Assembly: GCA_910578105.1 (NCBI GenBank)
Contig: CAJTPD010000002.1
Location: 393,269 to 457,268, forward strand
Length of the DNA stretch: 64,000 nucleotides
Reading direction: 5' to 3'
From: an uncultured Odoribacter sp.
GTDB lineage: Bacteria; Bacteroidota; Bacteroidia; Bacteroidales; Marinifilaceae
Position 1 is the stretch's first letter, and each line of letters starts with the position of its first letter. Of the stretch, positions 7,839 to 16,713 are shown piece after piece. The notes below the pieces were generated by a model that saw only the letters and a list, made by a program, of their open reading frames with translations, was not told where the DNA came from and made no database searches. A program made the translations under genes and the position numbers.

Positions 7839-9941
7839 ATGGCTAAGAGAGATTTACATTACACAAGAAATATCGGTATCATGGCTCACATCGATGCCGG
7901 TAAGACGACAACCACTGAACGTATCCTGTATTTTACCGGAGTGAACCACAAAATCGGTGAAACGCACGATGGTACGGCTACCATGGACTGGATGGTGCAG
8001 GAGCAGGAGAGAGGTATTACCATTACTTCTGCTGCTACCACTTGTTTCTGGAAGTATCAGGGTGATGAATATAAGATCAATATCATTGACACTCCGGGAC
8101 ACGTTGATTTTACCGTAGAGGTAGAACGTTCCTTGCGTGTTTTGGACGGTGCTGTCGCATTGTTCTGCGCCGTAGGCGGTGTTGAAGCTCAGTCTGAAAC
8201 CGTATGGCGTCAGGCGAATAAATATGGCGTTCCCCGAATTGCTTTTGTGAATAAGATGGACCGTTCCGGTGCAGATTTCTTCAAAGCGGTTCGTGAGATT
8301 AAGGAGAAATTAGGAGCTAATCCTGTACCGTTGGTATTGCCTATCGGTGCGGAAGATAACTATCAGGGGGTTATTGACCTGGTGGAAATGAAAGCTTATG
8401 TTTGGGAAAACGGAGCCATGGAGGCAACAATTAAGGATATTCCCGAAAACATGATGGCAGAAGCTCAGGAATGGAGAGAAAAATTGGTGGAAGCTGCCGC
8501 TGTACAGGATGAGGCTTTGATGGAACGGTTCTTTGAAGACCCGGACTCCATTACCGTGGAAGATTTGAAGGCTGTTATCCGGAAAGCTGTGATTGCCATG
8601 GATTTTTGTCCGGTGATGTGCGGTTCCTCTTTCAAGAATAAGGGGGTGCAGAATCTGTTGGATGCTGTCATTGCTTATCTGCCGAATCCGTTGGATATTC
8701 CAAACAGTAAAGGTACGGATCCGAAAACCGGTGAGGATGTTCATTTCCCGGTAGACCCGGAAGCTCCGCTGTCGGCATTGGCATTTAAAATTGCTACCGA
8801 CCCGTTTGTAGGCCGTTTGTGTTATACCCGTATCTATTCCGGTAAGATTGAGGCCGGTTCATATGTATATAACCCACGTACTGACAAGAAAGAACGTATT
8901 TCCCGTTTGTTCCAGATGCACTCTAACAAGCAACAGCCGAAAGAAGTGCTCGAGGCCGGAGATATTTGCGCTTGCGTAGGTTTCAAAGATATCCGTACCG
9001 GAGATACGTTGTGTTCAGAAGAAAAACCGATTGTACTGGAAAGTATGACTTTCCCGGAACCTGTGATTGGTATTGCTATTGAACCGTTGACTCAGAAAGA
9101 TACGGATAAATTGGGTATGGCTTTGGCAAAATTGGCTGAGGAAGACCCGACATTCCGTGTGAAGACTGATGAGGATTCAGGACAGACTGTCATCAGCGGT
9201 ATGGGTGAGCTTCACCTGGACATTATCATTGACCGTCTGCGCCGTGAGTTCAAGGTGGAATGTAACCAGGGAGCACCTCAGGTTTCCTATAAAGAGGCTA
9301 TTACGATGTCTGTAGACCATCGTCATGTATTCAAGAAACAGTCCGGTGGTCGCGGTAAGTTTGCCGATATCATCTTCCGTATGGAACCGGCAGAAGAAGG
9401 CAAAGAAGGCCTGACTTTTGTCAATGAAGTGAAAGGCGGTAACATTCCGAAGGAATTTATCCCGTCTGTTGAAAAAGGATTCAAGGAAGCTATGCAGAAC
9501 GGTGTTCTGGCTGGTTATTCTCTGGAGGCTTTGAAGATTACTTTGATTGACGGTTCTTTCCACCCGGTTGACTCGGATGCCTTGTCATTTGAAATGGCTG
9601 CCAAGTTGGGTTACAAGGAAGCTGCACAGAAGGCGAAACCGGTGTTGCTGGAGCCTATCATGAAGCTGGAAGTAGTTACTCCGGAAGATTTTATGGGTGA
9701 CATCATTGCCGACCTGAACCGTCGTCGGGGACAGGTTGAATCTATGGATTCCCGTATCGGTGCACGTGTAATCACGGCAAAAGTTCCTTTGGCTGAGCAG
9801 TTCGGTTATGTGACTGTATTGCGTACGCTGTCTTCCGGCCGTGCAAGCTCTTCTATGGAATTCGACCACTATGCCGAAGTGCCGAAGAACATTGCTAAGG
9901 AAGTTGTGGAAAAAGCAAACGGAAGAGTGGATTTAATTTAA
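7839..9941 (+). CDS. fusA: Elongation factor G
   Basis: EF-G is the GTPase that drives translocation of tRNA and mRNA. The 700-residue protein has the G1 motif AHIDAGKTTT (residues 16-25), 'DTPGHVDF' (G3) and 'NKMDR' (G4). Domain II follows, then domain III-IV features such as 'SGMGELHLD', and a C-terminus containing 'GYVTVLRTLSSGRAS'. It lies in the canonical str position 17 bases after rpsG. tuf does not follow it here. Confidence 0.97.
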   Translation: MAKRDLHYTRNIGIMAHIDAGKTTTTERILYFTGVNHKIGETHDGTATMDWMVQEQERGITITSAATTCFWKYQGDEYKINIIDTPGHVDFTVEVERSLRVLDGAVALFCAVGGVEAQSETVWRQANKYGVPRIAFVNKMDRSGADFFKAVREIKEKLGANPVPLVLPIGAEDNYQGVIDLVEMKAYVWENGAMEATIKDIPENMMAEAQEWREKLVEAAAVQDEALMERFFEDPDSITVEDLKAVIRKAVIAMDFCPVMCGSSFKNKGVQNLLDAVIAYLPNPLDIPNSKGTDPKTGEDVHFPVDPEAPLSALAFKIATDPFVGRLCYTRIYSGKIEAGSYVYNPRTDKKERISRLFQMHSNKQQPKEVLEAGDICACVGFKDIRTGDTLCSEEKPIVLESMTFPEPVIGIAIEPLTQKDTDKLGMALAKLAEEDPTFRVKTDEDSGQTVISGMGELHLDIIIDRLRREFKVECNQGAPQVSYKEAITMSVDHRHVFKKQSGGRGKFADIIFRMEPAEEGKEGLTFVNEVKGGNIPKEFIPSVEKGFKEAMQNGVLAGYSLEALKITLIDGSFHPVDSDALSFEMAAKLGYKEAAQKAKPVLLEPIMKLEVVTPEDFMGDIIADLNRRRGQVESMDSRIGARVITAKVPLAEQFGYVTVLRTLSSGRASSSMEFDHYAEVPKNIAKEVVEKANGRVDLI

Positions 9942-9949
9942 AAATTAAT

Positions 9950-9975
9950 GTCGGAAGGGAGTTTTCCTTTCCGAC
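9950..9975 (+). other. Hairpin between fusA and rpsJ
   Basis: GTCGGAAGGGA (9950-9960) pairs with TCCTTTCCGAC (9965-9975) through ten Watson-Crick pairs and one G-T, with a four-base loop. No T-run follows, so it is not a standard intrinsic terminator. It could be a processing or attenuation element at the border of the str and S10 blocks. Confidence 0.5.
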
Positions 9976-10000
9976 CGCTTAAATATAATAATCAAATAAC

Positions 10001-10306
10001 ATGAGCCAAAAAATCAGAATTAAGTTAAAATCTTACGATCACAACTTGGTAGACAAGTCGGCTGAAAAGATTGTTAAGACGGTAAAGGCTACTGGTGCTG
10101 TGGTAAGCGGACCGATTCCACTTCCTACGCATAAAGGTGTGTTTACTGTTAACCGCTCTACTTTCGTAAACAAGAAGAGCCGTGAACAATTTTTATTATG
10201 CACTTTCAAACGTCTGATTGATATCTACAGCTCGACTGCAGGTACTATCGACGCTCTGATGAAACTTGAATTACCGAGTGGTGTTGAAGTAGAGATTAAA
10301 GTGTAA
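10001..10306 (+). CDS. rpsJ: 30S ribosomal protein S10 (uS10)
   Basis: This 101-residue uS10 begins MSQKIRIKLKSYDH and carries the 'GPIPLPTHKGVFTVNRS' loop. It is a head protein of the small subunit and, in other bacteria, the NusE antitermination factor. It opens the S10 block, 59 bases after fusA across a hairpin-bearing spacer. Confidence 0.97.
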   Translation: MSQKIRIKLKSYDHNLVDKSAEKIVKTVKATGAVVSGPIPLPTHKGVFTVNRSTFVNKKSREQFLLCTFKRLIDIYSSTAGTIDALMKLELPSGVEVEIKV

Positions 10307-10360
10307 TTAACGGCGAAACCCTATGTCGTTAGAAAGAAGAATTAACCTATTGAAAAAGAA

Positions 10361-10984
10361 ATGAAATTACCAGGTTTAATTGGAAAAAAAGTCGGAATGA
10401 CTTCCGTTTTCAGTGTTGAGGGGAAAAGTATCCCATGCACTGTTATTGAATGCGGTCCATGTGTCGTAACTCAGGTGAAAACCATTGAAAAAGACGGTTA
10501 CGAAGCACTTCAGTTGGGTTTTGATGAAAAGAAAGAGAAACACACGACGAAGCAGCTAAGTGGACACTTTAAGAAAGCAGGCACAACTCCGAAACGTAAA
10601 CTCGTAGAGTTTGCAGGATTTGCCGAAGAACACAAGTTGGGCGATGTGATTGACGTAACTATGCTGGAAGGCACAGCTTTCGTTGACATCGTCGGTACCT
10701 CTAAAGGAAAAGGATATCAGGGCGTTGTGAAACGTCATGGTTTCGGTGGTGTAGGACAAGCTACCCACGGTCAGCACAACCGTCTGAGAAAACCGGGTTC
10801 TATCGGAGCATGTTCTACTCCGGCACGTGTTTTCAAAGGAATGCGCATGGGCGGCCGTATGGGCGGAGACCGGATTACTGTAGAGAACTTGGAAGTTTTG
10901 AAGGTAATTCCTGAAAATAATTTGTTGTTGGTGAAGGGATCTGTTCCCGGAGCTAAAGGTTCGTACGTAATTATTCAGAAGTAA
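10361..10984 (+). CDS. rplC: 50S ribosomal protein L3 (uL3)
   Basis: uL3, 207 residues, begins MKLPGLIGKKVGMTSVF and contains the L3 signature region 'FKGMRMGGRMGGDR' that reaches the peptidyl-transferase centre. Its TAA stop overlaps the rplD start by one base (TAATG), suggesting coupled translation. Confidence 0.97.
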   Translation: MKLPGLIGKKVGMTSVFSVEGKSIPCTVIECGPCVVTQVKTIEKDGYEALQLGFDEKKEKHTTKQLSGHFKKAGTTPKRKLVEFAGFAEEHKLGDVIDVTMLEGTAFVDIVGTSKGKGYQGVVKRHGFGGVGQATHGQHNRLRKPGSIGACSTPARVFKGMRMGGRMGGDRITVENLEVLKVIPENNLLLVKGSVPGAKGSYVIIQK

Positions 10985-11619
10985 TGGAGTTAAGTGTACT
11001 AAACATTGCCGGACAGGAAACCGGCAGAAAAGTAGTGTTGGATGACGCTATTTTTGGAATTCAGCCTAATGAGCACGCTATCTACCTTGACGTAAAACAG
11101 TTCCTGGCCAACAACCGTCAGGGAACGCACAAGTCAAAACAGCGGAATGAAATTTCCGGTAGTACCAAAAAGTTGAAAAAACAGAAAGGTACCGGAGGTG
11201 CTCGTGCAGGTAGTATTAAGAATCCGGAGTTCAGAGGAGGAGGCCGTGTTTTTGGTCCCGTACCAAGAGATTACAGCTTCAAACTGAACAAGAAATTGAA
11301 AAAATTGGCTCGTAAATCAGCTTTGGCAGTGAAAGCAAGTGCTGATGCTGTGAAGGTTGTGGAAGATTTCACCTTCGAAGCTCCGAAAACCAAAGAAATG
11401 GTTGCTGTAATCAACAACCTGAAAGTAAACAATGGTCGTCTGTTGTTGGTATTGGGGAACGGTGTGAACGAAAACGTACTTCTGTCTGCCCGTAATCTGC
11501 AGAATGTAGAGGTAATGAGAGTGAGCGACATCGCAACTTACAACATCATGAAGGCGAAAAACCTCGTTTTAGTTGAAAGTTCTGTGGAGGGCCTTAACGA
11601 AATGTTCAATCTTAACTAA
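10984..11619 (+). CDS. rplD: 50S ribosomal protein L4 (uL4)
   Basis: uL4, 211 residues, has a basic loop with 'KKQKGTGGARAGSIKNPEFRG' that lines the exit tunnel. In E. coli L4 also represses the S10 operon. No equivalent leader element was recognised here. The start shares a base with the rplC stop. Confidence 0.97.
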   Translation: MELSVLNIAGQETGRKVVLDDAIFGIQPNEHAIYLDVKQFLANNRQGTHKSKQRNEISGSTKKLKKQKGTGGARAGSIKNPEFRGGGRVFGPVPRDYSFKLNKKLKKLARKSALAVKASADAVKVVEDFTFEAPKTKEMVAVINNLKVNNGRLLLVLGNGVNENVLLSARNLQNVEVMRVSDIATYNIMKAKNLVLVESSVEGLNEMFNLN

Positions 11620-11631
11620 TCGAAAGAAGAG

Positions 11632-11922
11632 ATGGAAATTATTATTAAGCCCGTTTTAACGGAAAAGATGACGGCTCTCACCGATAAACAGCACAAGGTA
11701 GCTTTTATCGTGGCAGAAGGAGCAAATAAGATTGAGATAAAGAAAGCAGTTGAAGCAATGTACGGAGTGAACGTACTGGCTGTGAATACCCAGCGTTATC
11801 AGGGGACGGCTAAATCCCGTTATACCAAAGCCGGAGTAATCAGCGGACGTACCAATTCGTTCAAGAAAGCAATTGTGACTTTAGCAGAAGGTGATAGTAT
11901 TGATTTTTTTAGCAATATTTAA
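11632..11922 (+). CDS. rplW: 50S ribosomal protein L23 (uL23)
   Basis: uL23, 96 residues, opens with 'IIIKPVLTEKMTAL' and contains 'NKIEIKKAVEAMYGV'. It forms the chaperone and SRP docking site at the tunnel exit. It lies 12 bases after rplD and 5 before rplB. Confidence 0.97.
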   Translation: MEIIIKPVLTEKMTALTDKQHKVAFIVAEGANKIEIKKAVEAMYGVNVLAVNTQRYQGTAKSRYTKAGVISGRTNSFKKAIVTLAEGDSIDFFSNI

Positions 11923-11927
11923 ATAAC

Positions 11928-12752
11928 ATGGCTGTAAGAAAATTAAATCCTGTAACGCCTGGACAGAGGGGAAAAGTAATAAATACTTTCGAGCAGGTGA
12001 CTACAGATAGACCTGAGAAATCATTGTTGAGACCGAACAGCAAAACCGGAGGTCGTAACAACACCGGTAAGATGACAATGAGATATATAGGTGGTGGTCA
12101 TAAACACAAGTACAGAGTAATTGACTTTAAACGGGAGAAGGAAAATATTCCGGCTAAGGTAGCCACGATTGAATATGACCCGAACCGTACTGCCCGCATT
12201 GCCCTGTTGGTGTATGCAGATGGTGAAAAACGGTATATCGTTGCTCCGATTGGTTTGACTGTAGGTCAAACTGTTGAAAGTGGCAAGGGTATCGCTCCGG
12301 AAATCGGAAATACGTTGTATCTGTCTGAAATTCCATTAGGTACAATCATCCATAACATTGAGTTGCGTCCCGGACAGGGAGCTGTGATGGCTCGTAGTGC
12401 CGGTTCTTATGCTCAGTTGGTAGCGAGAGAAGGAAAATATGCTTCTATCAAATTGCCTTCAGGTGAGATCCGTATGATTTTGGTAACCTGTAAAGCAACT
12501 GTCGGTACTGTATCTAACCCCGACCACTCTCTGGAACGTTCCGGAAAAGCGGGTCGTACCCGTTGGTTAGGTCGTCGTCCGCGTGTTCGTGGTGTTGTAA
12601 TGAACCCGGTAGATCACCCGATGGGTGGTGGTGAAGGCCGTGCTTCCGGAGGTCTGCCTCGTTCAAGAAAAGGCTTGTTGGCTAAGGGCTTGAAGACCAG
12701 AGCACCGAAGAAGGCTTCGTCGAAGTATATTGTAGAAAGAAGGAAAAAATAA
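11928..12752 (+). CDS. rplB: 50S ribosomal protein L2 (uL2)
   Basis: uL2, 274 residues, is needed for subunit association and peptidyl transfer. The C-terminal 'VMNPVDHPMGGGEGR' holds the conserved histidine near the active site. The N-terminal 'GGRNNTGKMTMRYIGGGHK' is the RNA-binding region. Confidence 0.97.
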   Translation: MAVRKLNPVTPGQRGKVINTFEQVTTDRPEKSLLRPNSKTGGRNNTGKMTMRYIGGGHKHKYRVIDFKREKENIPAKVATIEYDPNRTARIALLVYADGEKRYIVAPIGLTVGQTVESGKGIAPEIGNTLYLSEIPLGTIIHNIELRPGQGAVMARSAGSYAQLVAREGKYASIKLPSGEIRMILVTCKATVGTVSNPDHSLERSGKAGRTRWLGRRPRVRGVVMNPVDHPMGGGEGRASGGLPRSRKGLLAKGLKTRAPKKASSKYIVERRKK

Positions 12753-12771
12753 CTGATTAAAACTTGATGTT

Positions 12772-13041
12772 ATGAGTCGTTCGTTAAAAAAAGGCCCTTT
12801 TATTGATGTGAAGCTGGAAAAGAGAATACTGGCGATGAATGAGACCAACAAAAAATCGGTTGTTAAGACCTGGGCTCGTTATTCCATGATTTCTCCGGAT
12901 TTCGTAGGGCATACAGTAGCTGTACACAACGGTAACAAATTTATTCCGGTATATGTGACTGAAAATATGGTAGGTCATAAACTGGGTGAATTTGCACCGA
13001 CACGTACCTTTAGAGGTCACGCTGATAAGAAGAAGAAATAA
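12772..13041 (+). CDS. rpsS: 30S ribosomal protein S19 (uS19)
   Basis: uS19, 89 residues, begins MSRSLKKGPFIDVKL and contains 'HNGNKFIPVYVTENMVGHKLGEF', both family hallmarks. It is a small-subunit head protein that partners S13. It lies 19 bases after rplB. Confidence 0.97.
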   Translation: MSRSLKKGPFIDVKLEKRILAMNETNKKSVVKTWARYSMISPDFVGHTVAVHNGNKFIPVYVTENMVGHKLGEFAPTRTFRGHADKKKK

Positions 13042-13078
13042 TAGCGTGATTAAGTATAACAAATGAAGATTGTATAAA

Positions 13079-13501
13079 ATGGGTGCAAGAAAAAGAATAA
13101 GAGCAAATCAGATGAAGGAAGCCAGAAAACAAAAGGCTTTCGCTGTGCTGCATGATTGTCCTTCATCCCCTCAGAAAATGAGGTTGGTGGCAGACCTGGT
13201 ACGTGGAATGGACGTACAGAAGGCTTTGGATACACTGAAATTTTGTCCTAAAGAGGCTGCTCGTAAAGTGGAAAAACTATTGCTTTCAGCCATTGCAAAC
13301 TGGAGCGTGAAGAATGACGGAGCGCGCATTGATGATGCCGCTTTGTATATTAAAGAAATCTTTGTGGATGGTGCAGGTATTCTGAAAAGACTGCGTCCGG
13401 CTCCGCAAGGACGGGCACACCGGATCCGTAAGAGATCTAATCATGTGACCATTGTGTTGGGAAGTAAAACCGCTGTTGTTGAAAACACTGTAAAAGAGTA
13501 A
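13079..13501 (+). CDS. rplV: 50S ribosomal protein L22 (uL22)
   Basis: The start is placed at the ATG at 13079 (MGARKRIRANQM). The frame can be extended three codons to a TTG, but that is less likely. The 140-residue product carries the tunnel-lining beta-hairpin region with 'LKRLRPAPQGRAHRIRKRS'. The gene ends 3 bases before rpsC. Confidence 0.96.
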   Translation: MGARKRIRANQMKEARKQKAFAVLHDCPSSPQKMRLVADLVRGMDVQKALDTLKFCPKEAARKVEKLLLSAIANWSVKNDGARIDDAALYIKEIFVDGAGILKRLRPAPQGRAHRIRKRSNHVTIVLGSKTAVVENTVKE

Positions 13502-13504
13502 AGC

Positions 13505-14242
13505 ATGGGACAAAAATGTAATCCAATAAGCAATAGATTAGGAATCATCCGTGGATGGGATTCTAATTGGTTCGGCGGCAAGAATTACGGAGACAAGCTG
13601 GTAGAGGATTATAAAATCCGTAAATACCTGAATGCCCGTCTTGCAAAAGCCGGAATCGCAAAAATCGTTATCGAGCGTACTTTGAAGCTCATTACTATCA
13701 CGATTAACACTGCCCGTCCGGGAATCATTATTGGTAAAGGAGGTCAGGAGGTTGATAAGTTGAAAGAAGAGCTGAAGAAAATCACCGATAAAGAAGTTCA
13801 GATTAATATCTTCGAAATTAAGCGTCCTGAGTTGGATGCCGTGATCGTAGGTAATAATATAGCTCGTCAGTTGGAAGGCCGTGTAGCATATCGTCGGGCT
13901 ATTAAAATGGCAATTGCTTCAACCATGAGAATGGGTGCTGAAGGAATTAAAATCCTGATTTCAGGACGTCTGAACGGTGCTGAAATGGCACGTGCTGAGA
14001 TGTTCAAAGAAGGAAGGACTCCGTTGCACACTTTCCGTGCCGATATTGATTATGCACAGGCAGAAGCCCTGACCACTTATGGTTTACTGGGTATCAAGGT
14101 ATGGATCTGTAAAGGTGAAGTTTATGGTAAACGTGAACTCGTTCCGAACTCATTGCTTCAGAGCCGTGACAACAGTAGCCGTCCCGCAGCAGCCGGAAAA
14201 GCTGACGGAAAAAAGGGTGGCTTTAAGAAGAGAAGAAAGTAA
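13505..14242 (+). CDS. rpsC: 30S ribosomal protein S3 (uS3)
   Basis: uS3, 245 residues, starts MGQKCNPISNRLGI. It has a KH domain with 'PGIIIGKGGQEVDKLK' and the C-terminal domain with 'ISGRLNGAEMARAEMFKEG'. It helps form the mRNA entry channel. The last 25 residues are a Lys/Arg/Gly-rich tail. Confidence 0.97.
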   Translation: MGQKCNPISNRLGIIRGWDSNWFGGKNYGDKLVEDYKIRKYLNARLAKAGIAKIVIERTLKLITITINTARPGIIIGKGGQEVDKLKEELKKITDKEVQINIFEIKRPELDAVIVGNNIARQLEGRVAYRRAIKMAIASTMRMGAEGIKILISGRLNGAEMARAEMFKEGRTPLHTFRADIDYAQAEALTTYGLLGIKVWICKGEVYGKRELVPNSLLQSRDNSSRPAAAGKADGKKGGFKKRRK

Positions 14243-14272
14243 ATAGTCTTTTAATCAATTAAACAAAGAGCT

Positions 14273-14695
14273 ATGTTACAGCCGAAAAGGACTAAATTTA
14301 GAAGAAGCCAGAAAGGTAGAATGAAAGGAAATGCTCAAAGGGGTAATCAGCTTGCATTCGGATCTTTCGGTATTAAGGCGTTGGAAGAAAAATGGATCGA
14401 AGGACGCCAGATAGAAGCTGCCCGTGTTGCAGTAACCCGTTATATGCAACGTCAGGGACAGATTTGGATTCGTATATTCCCTGATAAACCGATTACTAAG
14501 AAACCAGCCGAAGTACGTATGGGTAAAGGTAAAGGTAACCCAGAGGGATTCGTAGCACCTGTAACTCCGGGAAGAATACTTTTCGAAGCAGACGGTGTTC
14601 CGTATGCAGTGGCAAAAGAGGCTTTACGTCTTGCAGCACAGAAATTACCTATTACGACAAAGTTTGTGGTTAGACGTGACTATGTAGAAGAATAG
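14273..14695 (+). CDS. rplP: 50S ribosomal protein L16 (uL16)
   Basis: uL16, 140 residues, begins MLQPKRTKFRRSQKGRMKG and contains 'WIRIFPDKPITKKPAEVRMGKG', the conserved region contacting the A-site tRNA. It lies 30 bases after rpsC. Confidence 0.97.
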   Translation: MLQPKRTKFRRSQKGRMKGNAQRGNQLAFGSFGIKALEEKWIEGRQIEAARVAVTRYMQRQGQIWIRIFPDKPITKKPAEVRMGKGKGNPEGFVAPVTPGRILFEADGVPYAVAKEALRLAAQKLPITTKFVVRRDYVEE

Positions 14696-14736
14696 TCTTC
14701 CGGCTATTAAGTGTAAAAAATTAATTTGTCAGAGAG

Positions 14737-14937
14737 ATGAAAAATTCAGAAATTATAGAAATGACCACAACTGAGCTTAAGGAAAGAGTAGAAGCTGAAA
14801 AGGCTGCTCTGAATAAGCTGACTATGAATCATACCATTACCCCGATGGAGAACCCGATGCAGATTCGTGCTGCACGTAAGACCATCGCCCGTATGATGAC
14901 TGAAATACGTAAGAGAGAATTAACTGAAAAGAAGTAA
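14737..14937 (+). CDS. rpmC: 50S ribosomal protein L29 (uL29)
   Basis: uL29 is a 66-residue two-helix protein ('MTTTELKERVEAEKAALNKL', then a second helix ending 'RKTIARMMTEIRKRE'). It lies near the tunnel exit. The gene is 41 bases after rplP and 4 before rpsQ. Confidence 0.96.
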   Translation: MKNSEIIEMTTTELKERVEAEKAALNKLTMNHTITPMENPMQIRAARKTIARMMTEIRKRELTEKK

Positions 14938-14941
14938 AGCA

Positions 14942-15199
14942 ATGGAAGAAAGAAATCTTAGAAAAGAACGTATCGGTCTGGTGCTGAGCAATAAGATGGA
15001 TAAAACTATCACCGTTGCTGTACACTTTAAGGAGAAACACCCGATTTACGGTAAATTCGTAAAGAAGACCAAAAAGTTCACCGCTCATGATGAGAAAAAT
15101 GAGTGTAATATCGGTGATACCGTGAGAATTATGGAAACCCGTCCTTTAAGTAAGATGAAGAGATGGAGATTAGTTGAAATCATTGAAAGAGTTAAGTAA
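14942..15199 (+). CDS. rpsQ: 30S ribosomal protein S17 (uS17)
   Basis: uS17, 85 residues, has an OB fold with 'GLVLSNKMDKTITVAV' and 'GDTVRIMETRPLSKMKRWRL'. It is an early-binding protein of the small-subunit body. The gene ends 2 bases before rplN. Confidence 0.97.
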   Translation: MEERNLRKERIGLVLSNKMDKTITVAVHFKEKHPIYGKFVKKTKKFTAHDEKNECNIGDTVRIMETRPLSKMKRWRLVEIIERVK

Positions 15200-15201
15200 T
15201 C

Positions 15202-15567
15202 ATGATACAACAGGAAACCAGATTATCAGTAGCAGACAACAGCGGTGCCAAGGAAGTGCTTTGTATCCGTGTTCTGGGTGGTACCGGAAAAAGATATGCA
15301 CGTGTCGGCGATAAAATCGTTGTTGCTGTAAAAAGCGCGCTGCCTAATGGTGAAATTAAACAGGGAACTGTTAGTAAAGCTGTGGTAGTACGTGTGACTA
15401 AAGAATACAGACGGTCGGATGGTTCTTATATCCGCTTTGATGACAATGCCTGTGTATTGTTAAACAATGCCGGTGAAATGAGAGGAACCCGTATTTTCGG
15501 ACCTGTAGCCCGTGAAGTTCGTGAAGGTTATACGAAAATTGTTTCGTTGGCCCCCGAGGTACTTTAA
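15202..15567 (+). CDS. rplN: 50S ribosomal protein L14 (uL14)
   Basis: uL14, 121 residues, begins MIQQETRLSVADNSGAKEVL and ends with 'FRPVAREVRE'-like sequence (here FGPVAREVREGYTKIVSLAPEVL). It forms an intersubunit bridge. It is followed by a repeat-bearing spacer. Confidence 0.97.
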   Translation: MIQQETRLSVADNSGAKEVLCIRVLGGTGKRYARVGDKIVVAVKSALPNGEIKQGTVSKAVVVRVTKEYRRSDGSYIRFDDNACVLLNNAGEMRGTRIFGPVAREVREGYTKIVSLAPEVL

Positions 15568-15643
15568 TAATTTACGATTTATGGTTTACGATTGAATGCA
15601 ATAGCAGGTAGATCGTAAATCTGAAATCTAAAATGTAAAAGCG
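15568..15643. repeat. Spacer with TTTACGATT-type repeats
   Basis: Between rplN and rplX the sequence reads as imperfect direct and inverted copies of a TTTACGATTTA / AATCGTAAATC word. Related words recur at 15968-16153 and 23137-23243, all in spacers and never inside the genes. No function is assigned. Confidence 0.5.
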
Positions 15644-15967
15644 ATGAATAGAAAGTTTCATATTAAGAAAGGTGATTTAGTACAGGTGAATGCAGGGGAG
15701 GATAAAGGAAAGCAGGGGAAGGTACTGGAAGTTTTTCCGGAGAAAGAGAGGGCCATCGTTGAAGGTATCAACCTGATAAGCAAGCATACCAAGCCGAATG
15801 CAAAACATCCGCAAGGTGGTATTATCAAAAAAGAGGCTCCGATCCATATTTCTAACCTGAATGTGATAGATCCTTCTACAAATAAACCGACTCGTATCGG
15901 ACGTAAATTGGATGAAAAAGGCAATCTTGTCAGATACGCTAAAAAATCGGGAGAAATCCTGAAATGA
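15644..15967 (+). CDS. rplX: 50S ribosomal protein L24 (uL24)
   Basis: uL24, 107 residues, has an N-terminal KOW motif ('KKGDLVQVNAGEDKGKQGKV') and the 'HPQGGIIKKEAPIHISNL' segment. It is an assembly initiator of the large subunit. Repeat-bearing spacers flank it on both sides. Confidence 0.97.
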   Translation: MNRKFHIKKGDLVQVNAGEDKGKQGKVLEVFPEKERAIVEGINLISKHTKPNAKHPQGGIIKKEAPIHISNLNVIDPSTNKPTRIGRKLDEKGNLVRYAKKSGEILK

Positions 15968-16153
15968 TTTTATAGTTTACGATTTATGATTGGGTTTAGA
16001 CTACAATCATGAATCGTGAATTTAAAACAGAAAATGGGATTTACGAAGTGATTATTAAAAATATTTTATACCTTTGCCGCTTGAAAATCTGATTTTCGGT
16101 GGATTGTTATGTGTAAAATTGTCAATCGTGAATCAAAAATTATAATTTAATAG
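15968..16153. repeat. 186-base repeat-like spacer before rplE
   Basis: This spacer is long for a ribosomal cluster. It contains several variants of TTTACGATTTATGATT and its complement (AATCATGAATCGTGAATTT) at both ends. A separate promoter-like TACCTTTG lies in its centre. No reading frame of note is present. Confidence 0.5.
16069..16076 (+). promoter_or_regulatory. Possible internal promoter ahead of rplE
   Basis: TACCTTTG matches the TAnnTTTG -7 element perfectly and is followed by GCCGC. The expected upstream TTTG is not present at the right spacing, so only the -7 half supports this call. Confidence 0.4.
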
Positions 16154-16702
16154 ATGAAATACGTACCAAATCTTAAAACAAAGTATAACGAAGAGATTGT
16201 ACCGACTTTGATGAAGGAATTCGGATACAAGTCAGTTATGCAGGCTCCCCGTTTGGAGAAGATAGTAATCAATCAGGGAGTGGGTTCAGCTATTCAGGAT
16301 AAAAAAATTCTGGAATTTTCATTAAATGAAATTACCGCGATAACAGGTCAGAAAGCTGTTGTAGGTAACTCAACTAAAGACGTATCTAACTTTAAATTGC
16401 GTAAAGGAATGCCGATCGGTGTAAAAGTGACTTTGCGTAAAGAGAGAATGTACGAGTTTCTCGAAAGATTGATTTGTAGTGCTCTGCCGCGAATCCGCGA
16501 CTTTAAGGGTATCAACAGCAAATTGGACGGGAAAGGCAATTATACATTAGGTCTTGAAGAGCAGATCATATTTCCTGAGATTGTGATGGATTCCGTACAC
16601 AAAATCATGGGTATGAATATTACATTTGTGACTTCGGCTAATACCGACGAAGAAGGTTTTGCTCTGCTCAGAGAGTTTGGATTACCATTTAAAAAGAACT
16701 AA
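16154..16702 (+). CDS. rplE: 50S ribosomal protein L5 (uL5)
   Basis: uL5, 182 residues, binds 5S rRNA. Family features seen are 'APRLEKIVINQGVG', 'GMPIGVKVTLRKERMYEF' and 'LPRIRDFKGI'. It lies 11 bases before rpsN. Confidence 0.97.
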   Translation: MKYVPNLKTKYNEEIVPTLMKEFGYKSVMQAPRLEKIVINQGVGSAIQDKKILEFSLNEITAITGQKAVVGNSTKDVSNFKLRKGMPIGVKVTLRKERMYEFLERLICSALPRIRDFKGINSKLDGKGNYTLGLEEQIIFPEIVMDSVHKIMGMNITFVTSANTDEEGFALLREFGLPFKKN

Positions 16703-16713
16703 AAGAAAGCAAA

